This document shows positions 16,401 to 24,332 of a DNA stretch of 64,000 bases, one piece after another (position 1 is the stretch's first letter; each line of letters opens with the position of its first letter). The translations under genes were made by a program, and so were the position numbers. This DNA comes from a bacterium (lineage in GTDB: Bacteria > Joyebacterota > Joyebacteria > Joyebacterales > Joyebacteraceae): assembly GCA_025774935.1 (NCBI GenBank), contig JALGZK010000001.1, forward strand, positions 336,266 to 400,265, given 5' to 3'. The notes under the pieces were generated by a model. The model did no database searches. It saw only the letters and a list, made by a program, of their open reading frames with translations, and was not told the DNA's origin.

Positions 16401-17987
16401 CTGCCCGAGCACGCTCGCAGAAGAGACGGTCGATCGATCCGCGTCGACGGGGGGACGGTCCGGACCTGCCTCGCCCTGATCGCGCTCGTGTTCGTGACAA
16501 CCACGGCCGCGGCGACCGACCCCGCGCCGGAGCTCCCGGAGTTCTTCGACCCCGAGACGTCGGCCTGGGCACTCGAACTCGTTCCCGACGACGACCGCGC
16601 CGATCTCGCTGCGTCGCTCGAGGACGCCGGACGAAACTGGACCGAGCTGGCAGCGGCCGTCTCGTCGCTCGAGGGCGAGGAACGGGAGGCCGCGGTCTGG
16701 CTCGTCAACGGAATGCCGCACCTCGACCGGCTCGAGATGACGTCCCGCACGCTCGTGGAGCACGTGGCGTTCGCTCACAGGTCGCGCGACGAGATGCCGT
16801 ACGACGTTCCCGAGGAGATGTTCAGGCCGTACATCCTCACGTACCGCATCGAGGAGGAGCCGGTCGAGCCGTGGAGGAAGGAGCTCTTCGAGCTCTTCGC
16901 TCCCGTCGCCGAGCGCGAGGGGACGGCAGGCGGGACCGCGCGGGCGATCAACACTGAGATCGCGGACACGGTCGAGGAGAGGGACCGGGAGTTCTTCGGC
17001 CCCCGCCAGTCGCCGATCCTGACGCTCAGAAGCGGCCGGGGCACGGGCGCCGAGATCTCGATCCTCGCGTGTGCGGCAATGAAGGCGGTGGGGATCCCGA
17101 GCCGCCAAACCCGCATCAGGGCGCTCGGCGCGGAGGACGGCGGGGCAAGCTGGATCGAGGTCTTCGACGGGGAGGAGTGGCTCCCGCTCTACCCGCTCGA
17201 GCCGGACGCGTTCGGCGACCGCGGACACCTCGAGAAGGAGCACCCGGGCAACGTGACGGCCGTCGCGTCGCTGTCCGCGTTCGAGCGCGTGCTCGTGACC
17301 GAGAGCTACACGGAGACCGGGACGGTCGCCATCTCGTTCGTGAGAGGGGGAGAGCGCGCGCGGGAGTTCGAGCACTTCGCCGTGAGCGTCTGGAACGAGG
17401 GCGCGCTCGTGCCCCTGGACGAACTGAACGCGATCGCCGACGAGGAGGGCCGCTTCTCGGCGCTCCTGGGCGAGGGGACCTACGTCGTCCAGGCGGGCGT
17501 GCGGGACGAGCGCGGCAACCCGTTCGTCATGATGCGCGAGACGGTGGTCGCGCCGGGCGAGACGACATTCGTCGCGTTCGACGTAACGCTCGACGGGCGC
17601 GGCGCGGGACCGGACCCGGCCAGCGCGGCCGGGCTGGGGCAGGTGCTCGGAGCGCTCGTGGTACACGACCTCTCGGGCGAGCCGAGCAGGCGCATGCTGC
17701 CGCTCATCAGGGGCACGCTGGACCGCCGGGAGGCGAACGTCTCCGCCACCTACCGAGTCGTCGGCGACGAGGGGAACGCCCGGGCGGGCGAACCGCCGGC
17801 GTCCGTCACGGACGCCCTGACGGAGGGCGGGAGTCCGGTCGAGCTCGGAGACGAGCTCCCGGTCGTGCTCCTCTATGAACTCGCGACGAACGAGGTTATA
17901 CTCCATCAGGAAGGCTACGACCTGAACATCGGCCGCGCGCTCGAGATTGCCGTCGACGCGCGGCTCTCGGAGCTTCTGGAACGATGA
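16401..17987 (+). CDS. Inactive transglutaminase-fold paralogue, secreted; probable CTG start
   Basis: A paralogue of the preceding gene along most of its length: matching EPxEPWRxxL, SVGIPARQ/AVGIPSRQ and VSLWNFGAL/VSVWNEGAL segments. The catalytic Cys position is Gly216 (SGRGTGAE) and the catalytic His position is Ala249 (GGASWIEV), so it cannot act as a transglutaminase or cysteine peptidase. The hydrophobic signal segment TCLALIALVFV lies upstream of the first in-frame GTG (16488). No in-frame ATG, GTG or TTG exists between the previous stop (16398-16400) and that GTG. The CTG at 16401 comes right after the stop, with GGAGGAGGAG just upstream, and restores a basic n-region plus signal peptide. 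The start is inference; translation from 16488 would cut the signal peptide. Confidence 0.72.
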   Translation: MPEHARRRDGRSIRVDGGTVRTCLALIALVFVTTTAAATDPAPELPEFFDPETSAWALELVPDDDRADLAASLEDAGRNWTELAAAVSSLEGEEREAAVWLVNGMPHLDRLEMTSRTLVEHVAFAHRSRDEMPYDVPEEMFRPYILTYRIEEEPVEPWRKELFELFAPVAEREGTAGGTARAINTEIADTVEERDREFFGPRQSPILTLRSGRGTGAEISILACAAMKAVGIPSRQTRIRALGAEDGGASWIEVFDGEEWLPLYPLEPDAFGDRGHLEKEHPGNVTAVASLSAFERVLVTESYTETGTVAISFVRGGERAREFEHFAVSVWNEGALVPLDELNAIADEEGRFSALLGEGTYVVQAGVRDERGNPFVMMRETVVAPGETTFVAFDVTLDGRGAGPDPASAAGLGQVLGALVVHDLSGEPSRRMLPLIRGTLDRREANVSATYRVVGDEGNARAGEPPASVTDALTEGGSPVELGDELPVVLLYELATNEVILHQEGYDLNIGRALEIAVDARLSELLER

Positions 17988-18571
17988 GCGAGAAGAAGAC
18001 GACCGCCGGAGACGGTGCGAGGGAACTCCTCGAGGTCATCCTCGAGGCGAACGAGCTCAAGGTGATCCCCCGGATGGGCTGGATGGTCCGCGGGATCAGG
18101 GACGGGGAGAGCGTCGCCGAGCACTCGTACGCGGTCGCGCTCATCGCCATGCTCGTGGCCGACCGGATGGAGATCGACGTCGACGTCGGGAAGCTCCTCC
18201 GGATAGCCCTCCTTCACGACCTCCCCGAGCACATGCTCGGGGACATCCACGCTCCGGCGACGCGGATGCTCGGTGAGGACGTGAAGGAGGCCGCCGAAGA
18301 GCGGATCATGCGGAAGCTCTTCGGCGACATCGAGGACGGCGACGAGTACATCGCCCTCTGGAAGGAGTTCGTCGACCGCTCGTCCGTCGAGGGCAGGCTC
18401 GTCCGCGCGGTCGACAAGCTGGAGATGTTCACGCAGGCGTACCAGTACGAGTGCGAGGGCAACCGCATGCTCGAGAAGTTCTGGGGCTACGAGATGAACG
18501 TCCGGGACTTCGACTTCGAGGAGATCCGCGAGCTCTACGAGGAGCTCGTCCGGATGCGGGAAGACGACTGA
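17984..18571 (+). CDS. HD-domain phosphohydrolase, YfbR/HDDC2-like 5'-deoxynucleotidase
   Basis: A 195-residue metal-dependent HD-domain enzyme. The motif residues are visible: His in VAEHSYAVAL, His-Asp in ALLHDLPEH and Asp in VDKLEMF. The fold and length match the YfbR/HDDC2 family, which hydrolyses deoxynucleoside 5'-monophosphates; this specificity is inferred from the family. It starts at ATG overlapping the previous stop (ATGA), so translation is probably coupled with the inactive transglutaminase paralogue. Confidence 0.8.
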   Translation: MSEKKTTAGDGARELLEVILEANELKVIPRMGWMVRGIRDGESVAEHSYAVALIAMLVADRMEIDVDVGKLLRIALLHDLPEHMLGDIHAPATRMLGEDVKEAAEERIMRKLFGDIEDGDEYIALWKEFVDRSSVEGRLVRAVDKLEMFTQAYQYECEGNRMLEKFWGYEMNVRDFDFEEIRELYEELVRMREDD

Positions 18572-18593
18572 CCAACGAGCGACGGGGAGAACA

Positions 18594-20300
18594 ATGCGCT
18601 GGAGCAAGGCACTGATTCCGACACACAAGGAGGAACCGGCCGACGCCGAGACCGTGAGCCACCGCCTCATGCTGCGGGCGGGCCTCATGCGCAAGCTGAC
18701 GTCGGGCGTCTACAACTACCTTCCCCTCGGGTGGCGCGCCATCCACAAGGTCGAGAGGATCGTGCGGGAGGAGATGGACCGGGCCGGCTGCCAGGAGATC
18801 CTCATGCCGGTCGTGAGCCCGGCCGAACTCTGGCGCGAGTCGGGCCGGTGGGACGTCTACGGGAAGGAGCTCTGGCGGGTCCAGGACCGGAACGGTCGCT
18901 ACTTCGCGCTCGGACCGACGCATGAAGAGGTCGTCACCGACATCGTCCGGAAGGAAGTGCGATCGTACCGCGAGCTCCCGTTCACGCTCTACCAGATCCA
19001 GACGAAGTTCCGCGACGAGCTCAGGCCTCGCTTCGGGGTAGTCCGCGCGCGCGAGTTCATCATGAAGGACGCATACAGTTTCCATCGGGACGACGCGTCG
19101 CTCGACGAGACCTACCGGGACATCTGCGACGCGTACGACAGGATCTTCAACCGGCTGAGCCTAACGTTCCGACCGGTCGAGGCGGCGACGGGCGCGATCG
19201 GCGGCAGCGTGTCGCACGAGTACATGGTGCTCTCTGACACGGGCGAGTCCGAGGTCATCGTCTGCGACTGCGGGTACGCCGCCACCGACGAGAGAGCCGA
19301 AGGCGTGGTGCGGCCGGTGCAGGGCGAGGAAGACCCGAAGGACATGGAGCGCGCAGACACTCCGGACGCGAAGACGATCGAGGAGGTCTCGGAGTTCCTG
19401 GGGGTCGAGCCCTGGCGCCTCGTGAAGACGATCATATACGAGGCGGACGGGAAGCCGGTGGCGGCGCTCATTCGCGGTGACCGTGAGATCAACGAGGCGA
19501 AGCTCGCGCTCGCGCTGGGCACCGACATCCTCGAACCGGCGTCGCCCGAGATCATCGAGAAGGTGACCGCCGCGCCCGTGGGGTTCGCGGGGCCGGTCGG
19601 TCTCAAGGGCGTCGAGATCATGGCCGACCACAGCGTCGAGCCGCTCGTCAACATCGTCGTCGGCGCAAACGAGTCCGACGCGCACTTCGTGAACGTGAAC
19701 CGGGAGCGCGACTTCGAAGTGACGGCCTTCCACGACATCGCGCTCATCGCGAAGGGTGATGAGTGCGCGAAGTGTGGGCGTGAGCTGAACTCGTTCCGAG
19801 GGATCGAGGTGAGCCAGGCCTTCAAGCTCGGGACCAAGTACTCGTCAAGCATGAAGGCGACGTTCCTCGACGAGGACGGCGTCGCGAAGCCGTTCATCAT
19901 GGGATGCTACGGTCTCGGTGTGTCGAGGACCGTCGCGGCGGTCATCGAGCAGCACAACGACGAGGACGGCATCGTGTGGCCGATGGCGGCGGCCCCGTTC
20001 CCGGTCCAGATCCTCGTGATCAACGTGAAGAGCGAGGAGACGATGAAGGTGGCCGAGGACCTCTACGGCAAGCTCCGCGCCGCCGGCGTCGACGTCCTCC
20101 TCGACGACCGCGACGACTCTCCGGGAGCGAAGTTCAAGGACGCCGACCTGGTAGGGGTGCCTCTTCGCATCACGGTCGGGGAGAGGGGCCTCAAGCGGGG
20201 CGCGGTCGAGGCGCGCGTGAGGCGCACGAAGGAGCAGACCGACATCCCCGTCGAGAGCGCTGTCGAGGAGGTCCTGAAGCTCCTCGAGACGCTCGACTAG
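18594..20300 (+). CDS. proS: Prolyl-tRNA synthetase, bacterial type
   Basis: Charges tRNA-Pro. The 568-residue length and layout fit the bacterial type with an inserted YbaK-like editing domain. The N-terminal part has class II motif 1 (LPLGWRAIHKVERIVREE) and motif 2 (ELRPRFGVVRAREFIMKDAY). The editing insertion covers about 230-385, with VKTIIYEADGKPV near its start. Motif 3 is GCYGLGVSRTVAAVIEQ, followed by the anticodon-binding domain. ATG with GGGGAG upstream. A bidirectional terminator follows, shared with the convergent rpsT. Confidence 0.96.
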   Translation: MRWSKALIPTHKEEPADAETVSHRLMLRAGLMRKLTSGVYNYLPLGWRAIHKVERIVREEMDRAGCQEILMPVVSPAELWRESGRWDVYGKELWRVQDRNGRYFALGPTHEEVVTDIVRKEVRSYRELPFTLYQIQTKFRDELRPRFGVVRAREFIMKDAYSFHRDDASLDETYRDICDAYDRIFNRLSLTFRPVEAATGAIGGSVSHEYMVLSDTGESEVIVCDCGYAATDERAEGVVRPVQGEEDPKDMERADTPDAKTIEEVSEFLGVEPWRLVKTIIYEADGKPVAALIRGDREINEAKLALALGTDILEPASPEIIEKVTAAPVGFAGPVGLKGVEIMADHSVEPLVNIVVGANESDAHFVNVNRERDFEVTAFHDIALIAKGDECAKCGRELNSFRGIEVSQAFKLGTKYSSSMKATFLDEDGVAKPFIMGCYGLGVSRTVAAVIEQHNDEDGIVWPMAAAPFPVQILVINVKSEETMKVAEDLYGKLRAAGVDVLLDDRDDSPGAKFKDADLVGVPLRITVGERGLKRGAVEARVRRTKEQTDIPVESAVEEVLKLLETLD

Positions 20301-20327
20301 GTACTGGAAGTCCAGGAGACACGAAAG

Positions 20328-20355
20328 CGCCCCCTTCCCGCTTGGGAAGGGGGCG
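20328..20355. terminator. Bidirectional terminator between proS and rpsT
   Basis: Perfect 12-bp stem CGCCCCCTTCCC/GGGAAGGGGGCG with a GCTT loop, lying between two convergent genes. Short T and A runs flank the stem on both sides. Confidence 0.85.
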
Positions 20356-20389
20356 TTCGATCGTCGGTGAGTCTCCGCCTGCGGCCCGC

Positions 20390-20641
20390 CTACGCGGCCC
20401 GGCTGAGCTCCTTCATCAGGCGGGACTTCTTGCGCGACGCGGTCTCCTTCTTGATGACGCCGGTCTTGACCGCCTTGTCGATCTCGGAGATGGCCTTCTT
20501 GAGCGCGGCCGGCTGGTCCTCGGGACCGGCCGCCCTGGCCTTCTTCACTGCGGTGGCGACGCGCGATTTCGCGGCTCTGTTCCTGGCGTTGATCTTCTTG
20601 TCCTGCCTGAGCCTCTTGATGGTCGACTTCTTCTGCGGCAA
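20390..20641 (-). CDS. rpsT: Small ribosomal subunit protein S20 (bS20)
   Basis: Primary 16S rRNA-binding protein of the 30S subunit. The 83-residue product is rich in Lys and Ala, typical of S20 (QKKSTIKRLRQDKKINARNR near the start, KKARAAGPEDQPAALKKAI in the middle). The start is TTG with GGAGG six bases upstream; no ATG or GTG is usable. E. coli rpsT also starts with UUG, which is linked to its translational autoregulation. It is one of only two reverse-strand genes here and has its own strong promoter. Confidence 0.95.
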   Translation of the reverse strand: MPQKKSTIKRLRQDKKINARNRAAKSRVATAVKKARAAGPEDQPAALKKAISEIDKAVKTGVIKKETASRKKSRLMKELSRAA

Positions 20642-20722
20642 CTGAAACCTCCGGAACCCGGTTCGTGGGACGGCCGCGCATCGGGGCTGGCCGTCGACTG
20701 TGCGTTCCTTCTCAGAAGGGAA

Positions 20723-20751
20723 ACTATAGCACCAGTCCACCGGGGAGTCAA
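20723..20751 (-). promoter_or_regulatory. Strong sigma70 promoter for rpsT
   Basis: On the reverse strand TTGACT, a 17-bp spacer and TATAGT. It leaves a leader of about 75 nt before the TTG start. Confidence 0.8.
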
Positions 20752-20830
20752 GCCGCGCTCCACTCTCCCGCCGGGGGCCGCGCCGGAACCGGCGTCGGGC
20801 GTCACCCTGCCCACGTCCGGGCCGGCCCGG

Positions 20831-20859
20831 TTGACAGGGCCGTGCGGCGGCGGTAGGGT
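20831..20859 (+). promoter_or_regulatory. Candidate sigma70 promoter for uvrC
   Basis: TTGACA, a 17-bp spacer and TAGGGT, about 60 bp before the uvrC start. The -35 is perfect and the -10 weak. I see no obvious LexA box over it. It is divergent from the rpsT promoter. Confidence 0.55.
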
Positions 20860-20917
20860 ACGGGTCGAGAGGGCTCACTCCGAACCTGGGGCCGCCTGGC
20901 CCCGCACATCGAGGACC

Positions 20918-22711
20918 ATGGCTCAGACGAAGCGATCCCGCGCCGCCGTTCCCACGGACCCGGGCGTCTATCTCCTCAAGGGCAAAAACGACCGCATCAT
21001 CTACGTCGGGAAGGCCCGGAACCTCCGCAACCGGCTCCGAGCGTACACGGGGAAGGGCGAGGCCGTCGACGCCAAGGTCGAGATCCTCCGGTCGAAGCTC
21101 ACGGGATTCGAGTACATCGTCACGGGCTCCGAGACCGAAGCGCTGATCCTCGAATCGACGCTCATCAAGGAACACCATCCCCGGTACAACGTCAAGCTCA
21201 AGGACGACAAGCGCTTCCCGTTCATCAAGGTCACCCTCGGCGAGGACTTCCCCAGGGTGTACGTGACGCGCGTGGTGAAGGAGGACGGCTCGCGCTACTT
21301 CGGACCCTACACCGACGTGAAGGCGATGCGCCGGACGCTCCGCCTCGTGCGGCAGATCTTCCCCGTTCGGCAGTGCAAGACGTTCAAGTACAGACCCAGG
21401 CCGTGTCTCAACTTCCAGATCGGCCGCTGCCTGGGGCCCTGCAGGAAGGGTGAGGTGCCACCCGCGGAGTATGGTGCTGTGATCAAGCAGCTGACCCTGT
21501 TCCTCGAGGGCCGCGGGGAGGAGGTCGTCGAGCTCCTCGACGAGAAGATGGCGAAGGCCTCGGACGAGCGCCGGTACGAGGAGGCGGCGACGCTCCGCGA
21601 CAGGATCGCAGACGTGTCGAAGGTCGTAGAGCGCCAGCGTGTCATGACAGCGCGTGACGAGGACCGGGACGTGGTGGCGGTCGCGCGGCACGAGAAGTAC
21701 GCCGTCGCGTCGGTCGTCAGGATCCGGGGAGGCAAGCTCGTCGGCTGCGAGAACGTCCCGCTCGACCTCGGTCCCGGGAGCGGCGAAGAGGAGATCCGCG
21801 AGACCTTCCTCAAGCAGTTCTACGGGATCGCGTCCGACCTCCCGCGCGAGATACTGGTCGACCGCGACCTCCCTGACCGGGACGCCATCGAGACGTGGCT
21901 GTCGGACCGCGCGGGGCGCAGTGTCGCGTGCAGGACGCCGAAGCGGGGCGAGAAGAAGCTCCTCGTGGCGTTTGCGAGCACGAACGCCGGCGACGCCCTC
22001 AGACGCGCCTTCGAGTCGCGGCACGCGCCGAAGCTCGTCGCGGACCTGGGGACGGCACTCGGAATGAGCCGGCCGCCGAGACTGATCTCGGGGGTCGACA
22101 TATCGAACGTCGGCGGGATGCACGCGGTCGGCACGGTCGTCACCTTCCGCGATGGACGCCCCGACCGCTCGCTCTACCGGAAGTACCGAATCAGGACCGT
22201 GAAAGGCGCCGACGACTATGCTATGATTCGTGAAGTCGTCTCCAGACACCTCGGCAGGATCCAGAAGGACGGCCGCGAGCCGCCCGATCTCCTGCTCATC
22301 GACGGGGGAAAGGGACAGCTCGGCGCCGCCGTGGAGGCGGTGCGCTCCTCCGGGCTTCGGGGCCTCGCGCTCGCGGCGCTTGCCAAGCGCGAGGAAGAGG
22401 TCTTCGTCCCTGGACGGACGAGCGCCCTGCCGATGGACGACCATCTCAGGGAGCGGAGGCTCCTGCAGAGGATCCGGGACGAGGTGCACCGGTTCAGTGT
22501 CGCCTACCATCGCTCGGTCCGGGGCCGCGCGGCCATCCGGTCGGCGCTCGACGACGTCCCAGGCGTCGGCCAGTCGAGAAAGGACGCCCTCCTCACGCGC
22601 TTCGGATCCGTCGCCGCGATCGCGGAGCGGACGCCGGAGGAGATCGCGGAGGTACCCGGGATTGGACTCGGAACGGCACAGAGGATCAAGCAAGCGCTCG
22701 CGGACGCGTGA
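20918..22711 (+). CDS. uvrC: Excinuclease ABC subunit C
   Basis: Makes both incisions in UvrABC nucleotide excision repair. The 597-residue product has the N-terminal GIY-YIG nuclease (VYLLKGKNDRIIYVGKARNL), then four cysteines between about residues 152 and 176 (RQCKTF, RPCLNF, GRCLGPC) in the place of the reported Fe-S site. Next are the UVR motif (SDERRYEEAATLRDRI, about 215), the RNase H-like 5' nuclease domain with Asp in SGVDISN and in LIDGGKG, and C-terminal helix-hairpin-helix repeats (DVPGVGQSRKDALL, VPGIGLGTAQRI). The ATG at GAGGACC is the last before the domain; the open frame upstream is not UvrC-like. It overlaps no gene but lies one base from ogt. Confidence 0.96.
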   Translation: MAQTKRSRAAVPTDPGVYLLKGKNDRIIYVGKARNLRNRLRAYTGKGEAVDAKVEILRSKLTGFEYIVTGSETEALILESTLIKEHHPRYNVKLKDDKRFPFIKVTLGEDFPRVYVTRVVKEDGSRYFGPYTDVKAMRRTLRLVRQIFPVRQCKTFKYRPRPCLNFQIGRCLGPCRKGEVPPAEYGAVIKQLTLFLEGRGEEVVELLDEKMAKASDERRYEEAATLRDRIADVSKVVERQRVMTARDEDRDVVAVARHEKYAVASVVRIRGGKLVGCENVPLDLGPGSGEEEIRETFLKQFYGIASDLPREILVDRDLPDRDAIETWLSDRAGRSVACRTPKRGEKKLLVAFASTNAGDALRRAFESRHAPKLVADLGTALGMSRPPRLISGVDISNVGGMHAVGTVVTFRDGRPDRSLYRKYRIRTVKGADDYAMIREVVSRHLGRIQKDGREPPDLLLIDGGKGQLGAAVEAVRSSGLRGLALAALAKREEEVFVPGRTSALPMDDHLRERRLLQRIRDEVHRFSVAYHRSVRGRAAIRSALDDVPGVGQSRKDALLTRFGSVAAIAERTPEEIAEVPGIGLGTAQRIKQALADA

Positions 22712-22712
22712 C

Positions 22713-23363
22713 GTGGTGATCGTGTCCCAAGAGGACGCGGCGGGAGCGAACCTGCCGGTCCTGCGATACGTCGCGTTCGAATCGGACATCGGGCGGTTCC
22801 TCGTTACGAGGAGCGACGCCGGGCTCCGGTCCATCACGTTTGCCCCCGAGCTCGACGTCGCGCGGACTCTCGCACGCCTCACCCGCGGCTCCCGCTTCAT
22901 GGCCGTCGAGGACAGGATCAGCCTCAGAAGGGTCGCCGACTCCATCCGGGAGTACCTCTCGGGACGCCCGATCGTGTTCGACCAGAGCATCGACCTCGGC
23001 GACACGCCCGAGTTCAGCGCGCGCGTCCTCGAGATCGTCAGACGGATCCCCTTCGGAACCCTCAGGTCCTACAAGTCGATCGCGAAGGAGGCCGGCGCTC
23101 CCCGCGCGACCCGGCCGGTCGGCCAGGCGCTCTCCAGGAACCCCATCCCGATCGTCGTCCCGTGCCACCGTGTCGTCAACAGCGACGGAACGCTCGGGGG
23201 CTACTCGGGCGGCGGGCCCGACATGAAGCGCCGCCTGATCGAGATCGAGACGGGACAGATCGGGCTGGCCCTGAGGGGCGGGGAGAAGGAGGCGCGCCGG
23301 CACATCCGCTTCCTACTCGAATCGGAGCCGGGCCAGAGTGAAGACACCCGAACAGGCGAATGA
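22713..23363 (+). CDS. ogt: Methylated-DNA--protein-cysteine S-methyltransferase
   Basis: Suicide repair protein that transfers alkyl groups from O6-alkylguanine to its own cysteine. The active-site motif is IVVPCHRVV with Cys151, preceded by the DNA-binding helix region PFGTLRSYKSIAKEAG and RPVGQALSRNP with the arginine finger. The product is about 216 residues with an Ogt-like N-terminal domain. Three GTG codons at 22713, 22716 and 22722 could start translation and none has a clear ribosome site, so coupling to uvrC is likely. The 3' end overlaps xerD by 26 bp. Confidence 0.93.
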   Translation: MVIVSQEDAAGANLPVLRYVAFESDIGRFLVTRSDAGLRSITFAPELDVARTLARLTRGSRFMAVEDRISLRRVADSIREYLSGRPIVFDQSIDLGDTPEFSARVLEIVRRIPFGTLRSYKSIAKEAGAPRATRPVGQALSRNPIPIVVPCHRVVNSDGTLGGYSGGGPDMKRRLIEIETGQIGLALRGGEKEARRHIRFLLESEPGQSEDTRTGE

Positions 23364-24291
23364 GACGAGGATCCCTGCCGCGCTCGACGAGTCGATCGCC
23401 GACTACCTGAGCCACCTGTCGGTCGAACGGGGCCTCTCCACGAACACGGTCGCCTCTTATCAGGGCGACCTTGCTTCTTACGCCAGATTCCTGGGCGACC
23501 TCGGCGTCGAGACTCCGGAAGACGTCCGGGAGGACGACATCAGGGCATACGCGCGGGAGAGGGTGCGCGACGGCGTGTCGCCTCGCAGCGTCGCGCGCGC
23601 GCTGTCGTGCCTCAGGGGATACCACCGCTACCTCGTCTTCACGGGAGCCTCCGAGACCGACCCGACGGCGCACGTCGAGGGACCGAAGCTCCCGAAGAAG
23701 CTGCCGGACGTGCTCGCCGTCCACGAGATCGAGGCTCTCCTCGCCGCGGTCGACGTCGGGAGCGTGTTGGGGACGCGCGACCGGGCGATGCTCGAGCTCG
23801 CCTACGGCGCCGGACTCAGGGTCAGCGAGCTTCTCACCATCGAGATAGCCAACCTCGTCCTCGACGAGGCGTACGTTCGGGTGATGGGGAAGGGCGCGAA
23901 GGAGCGGGTGATACCGGTAGGCTCGCAGGCGATCGAGTGGGTCGAGCGCTACCGGGAGGGAGCGAGGCCCACGCTCGCCGCGCGGGCGTCCAGAGCCGGG
24001 GCGTCGGTGGTCTCGGACGTCCTCTTCCTGAACGCGCGCGGGAGACCTCTCACACGGATGGGCTTCTGGAAGATTCTGCAGAAGCACGTGGCCGCCGCCG
24101 GGATCCGGGAGCGCGTGAAGCCGCACACCCTCAGGCACTCGTTCGCGACGCATCTGCTCGAGGGCGGCGCCGACCTTCGGGCGGTCCAGGAGATGCTCGG
24201 GCACTCCGACATCTCGACGACGCAGATCTATACGAGCGTCGACCGCGAGTACCTGAAGGAGATCCACAGGAGCTTCCACCCGCGCGGGTAG
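23338..24291 (+). CDS. xerD: Tyrosine recombinase XerD
   Basis: Second Xer recombinase of the window, 317 residues. All catalytic residues are present: Arg161 (GAGLRVSEL), Lys185 (GKGAKER), His263 and Arg266 (KPHTLRHS), His289 (MLGHSD) and nucleophile Tyr298 (TQIYTS). The N-terminal core-binding domain (YLSHLSVERGLSTNTVASY) is typical of XerD. It starts at GTG inside the end of ogt. Being distinct from the topA-linked copy, it is best read as XerD; the pair would act at dif and possibly on integrated elements. Confidence 0.88.
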   Translation: MKTPEQANETRIPAALDESIADYLSHLSVERGLSTNTVASYQGDLASYARFLGDLGVETPEDVREDDIRAYARERVRDGVSPRSVARALSCLRGYHRYLVFTGASETDPTAHVEGPKLPKKLPDVLAVHEIEALLAAVDVGSVLGTRDRAMLELAYGAGLRVSELLTIEIANLVLDEAYVRVMGKGAKERVIPVGSQAIEWVERYREGARPTLAARASRAGASVVSDVLFLNARGRPLTRMGFWKILQKHVAAAGIRERVKPHTLRHSFATHLLEGGADLRAVQEMLGHSDISTTQIYTSVDREYLKEIHRSFHPRG

Positions 24292-24332
24292 CGTGGACGG
24301 AGACCGGCGCCCAGCGCCAGACAGGCAGACCG

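Noticed and set aside
19904-20917. Long upstream extension of the uvrC frame
   Set aside because: It runs over the end of proS, the terminator and rpsT; UvrC similarity begins only after the ATG at 20918.
2661-24291. Xer-type recombinases as evidence of a mobile element or integron
   Set aside because: Both sit in conserved housekeeping contexts with full XerC/XerD residues, and there are no attC-like repeats, phage genes or flanking direct repeats that I can see.
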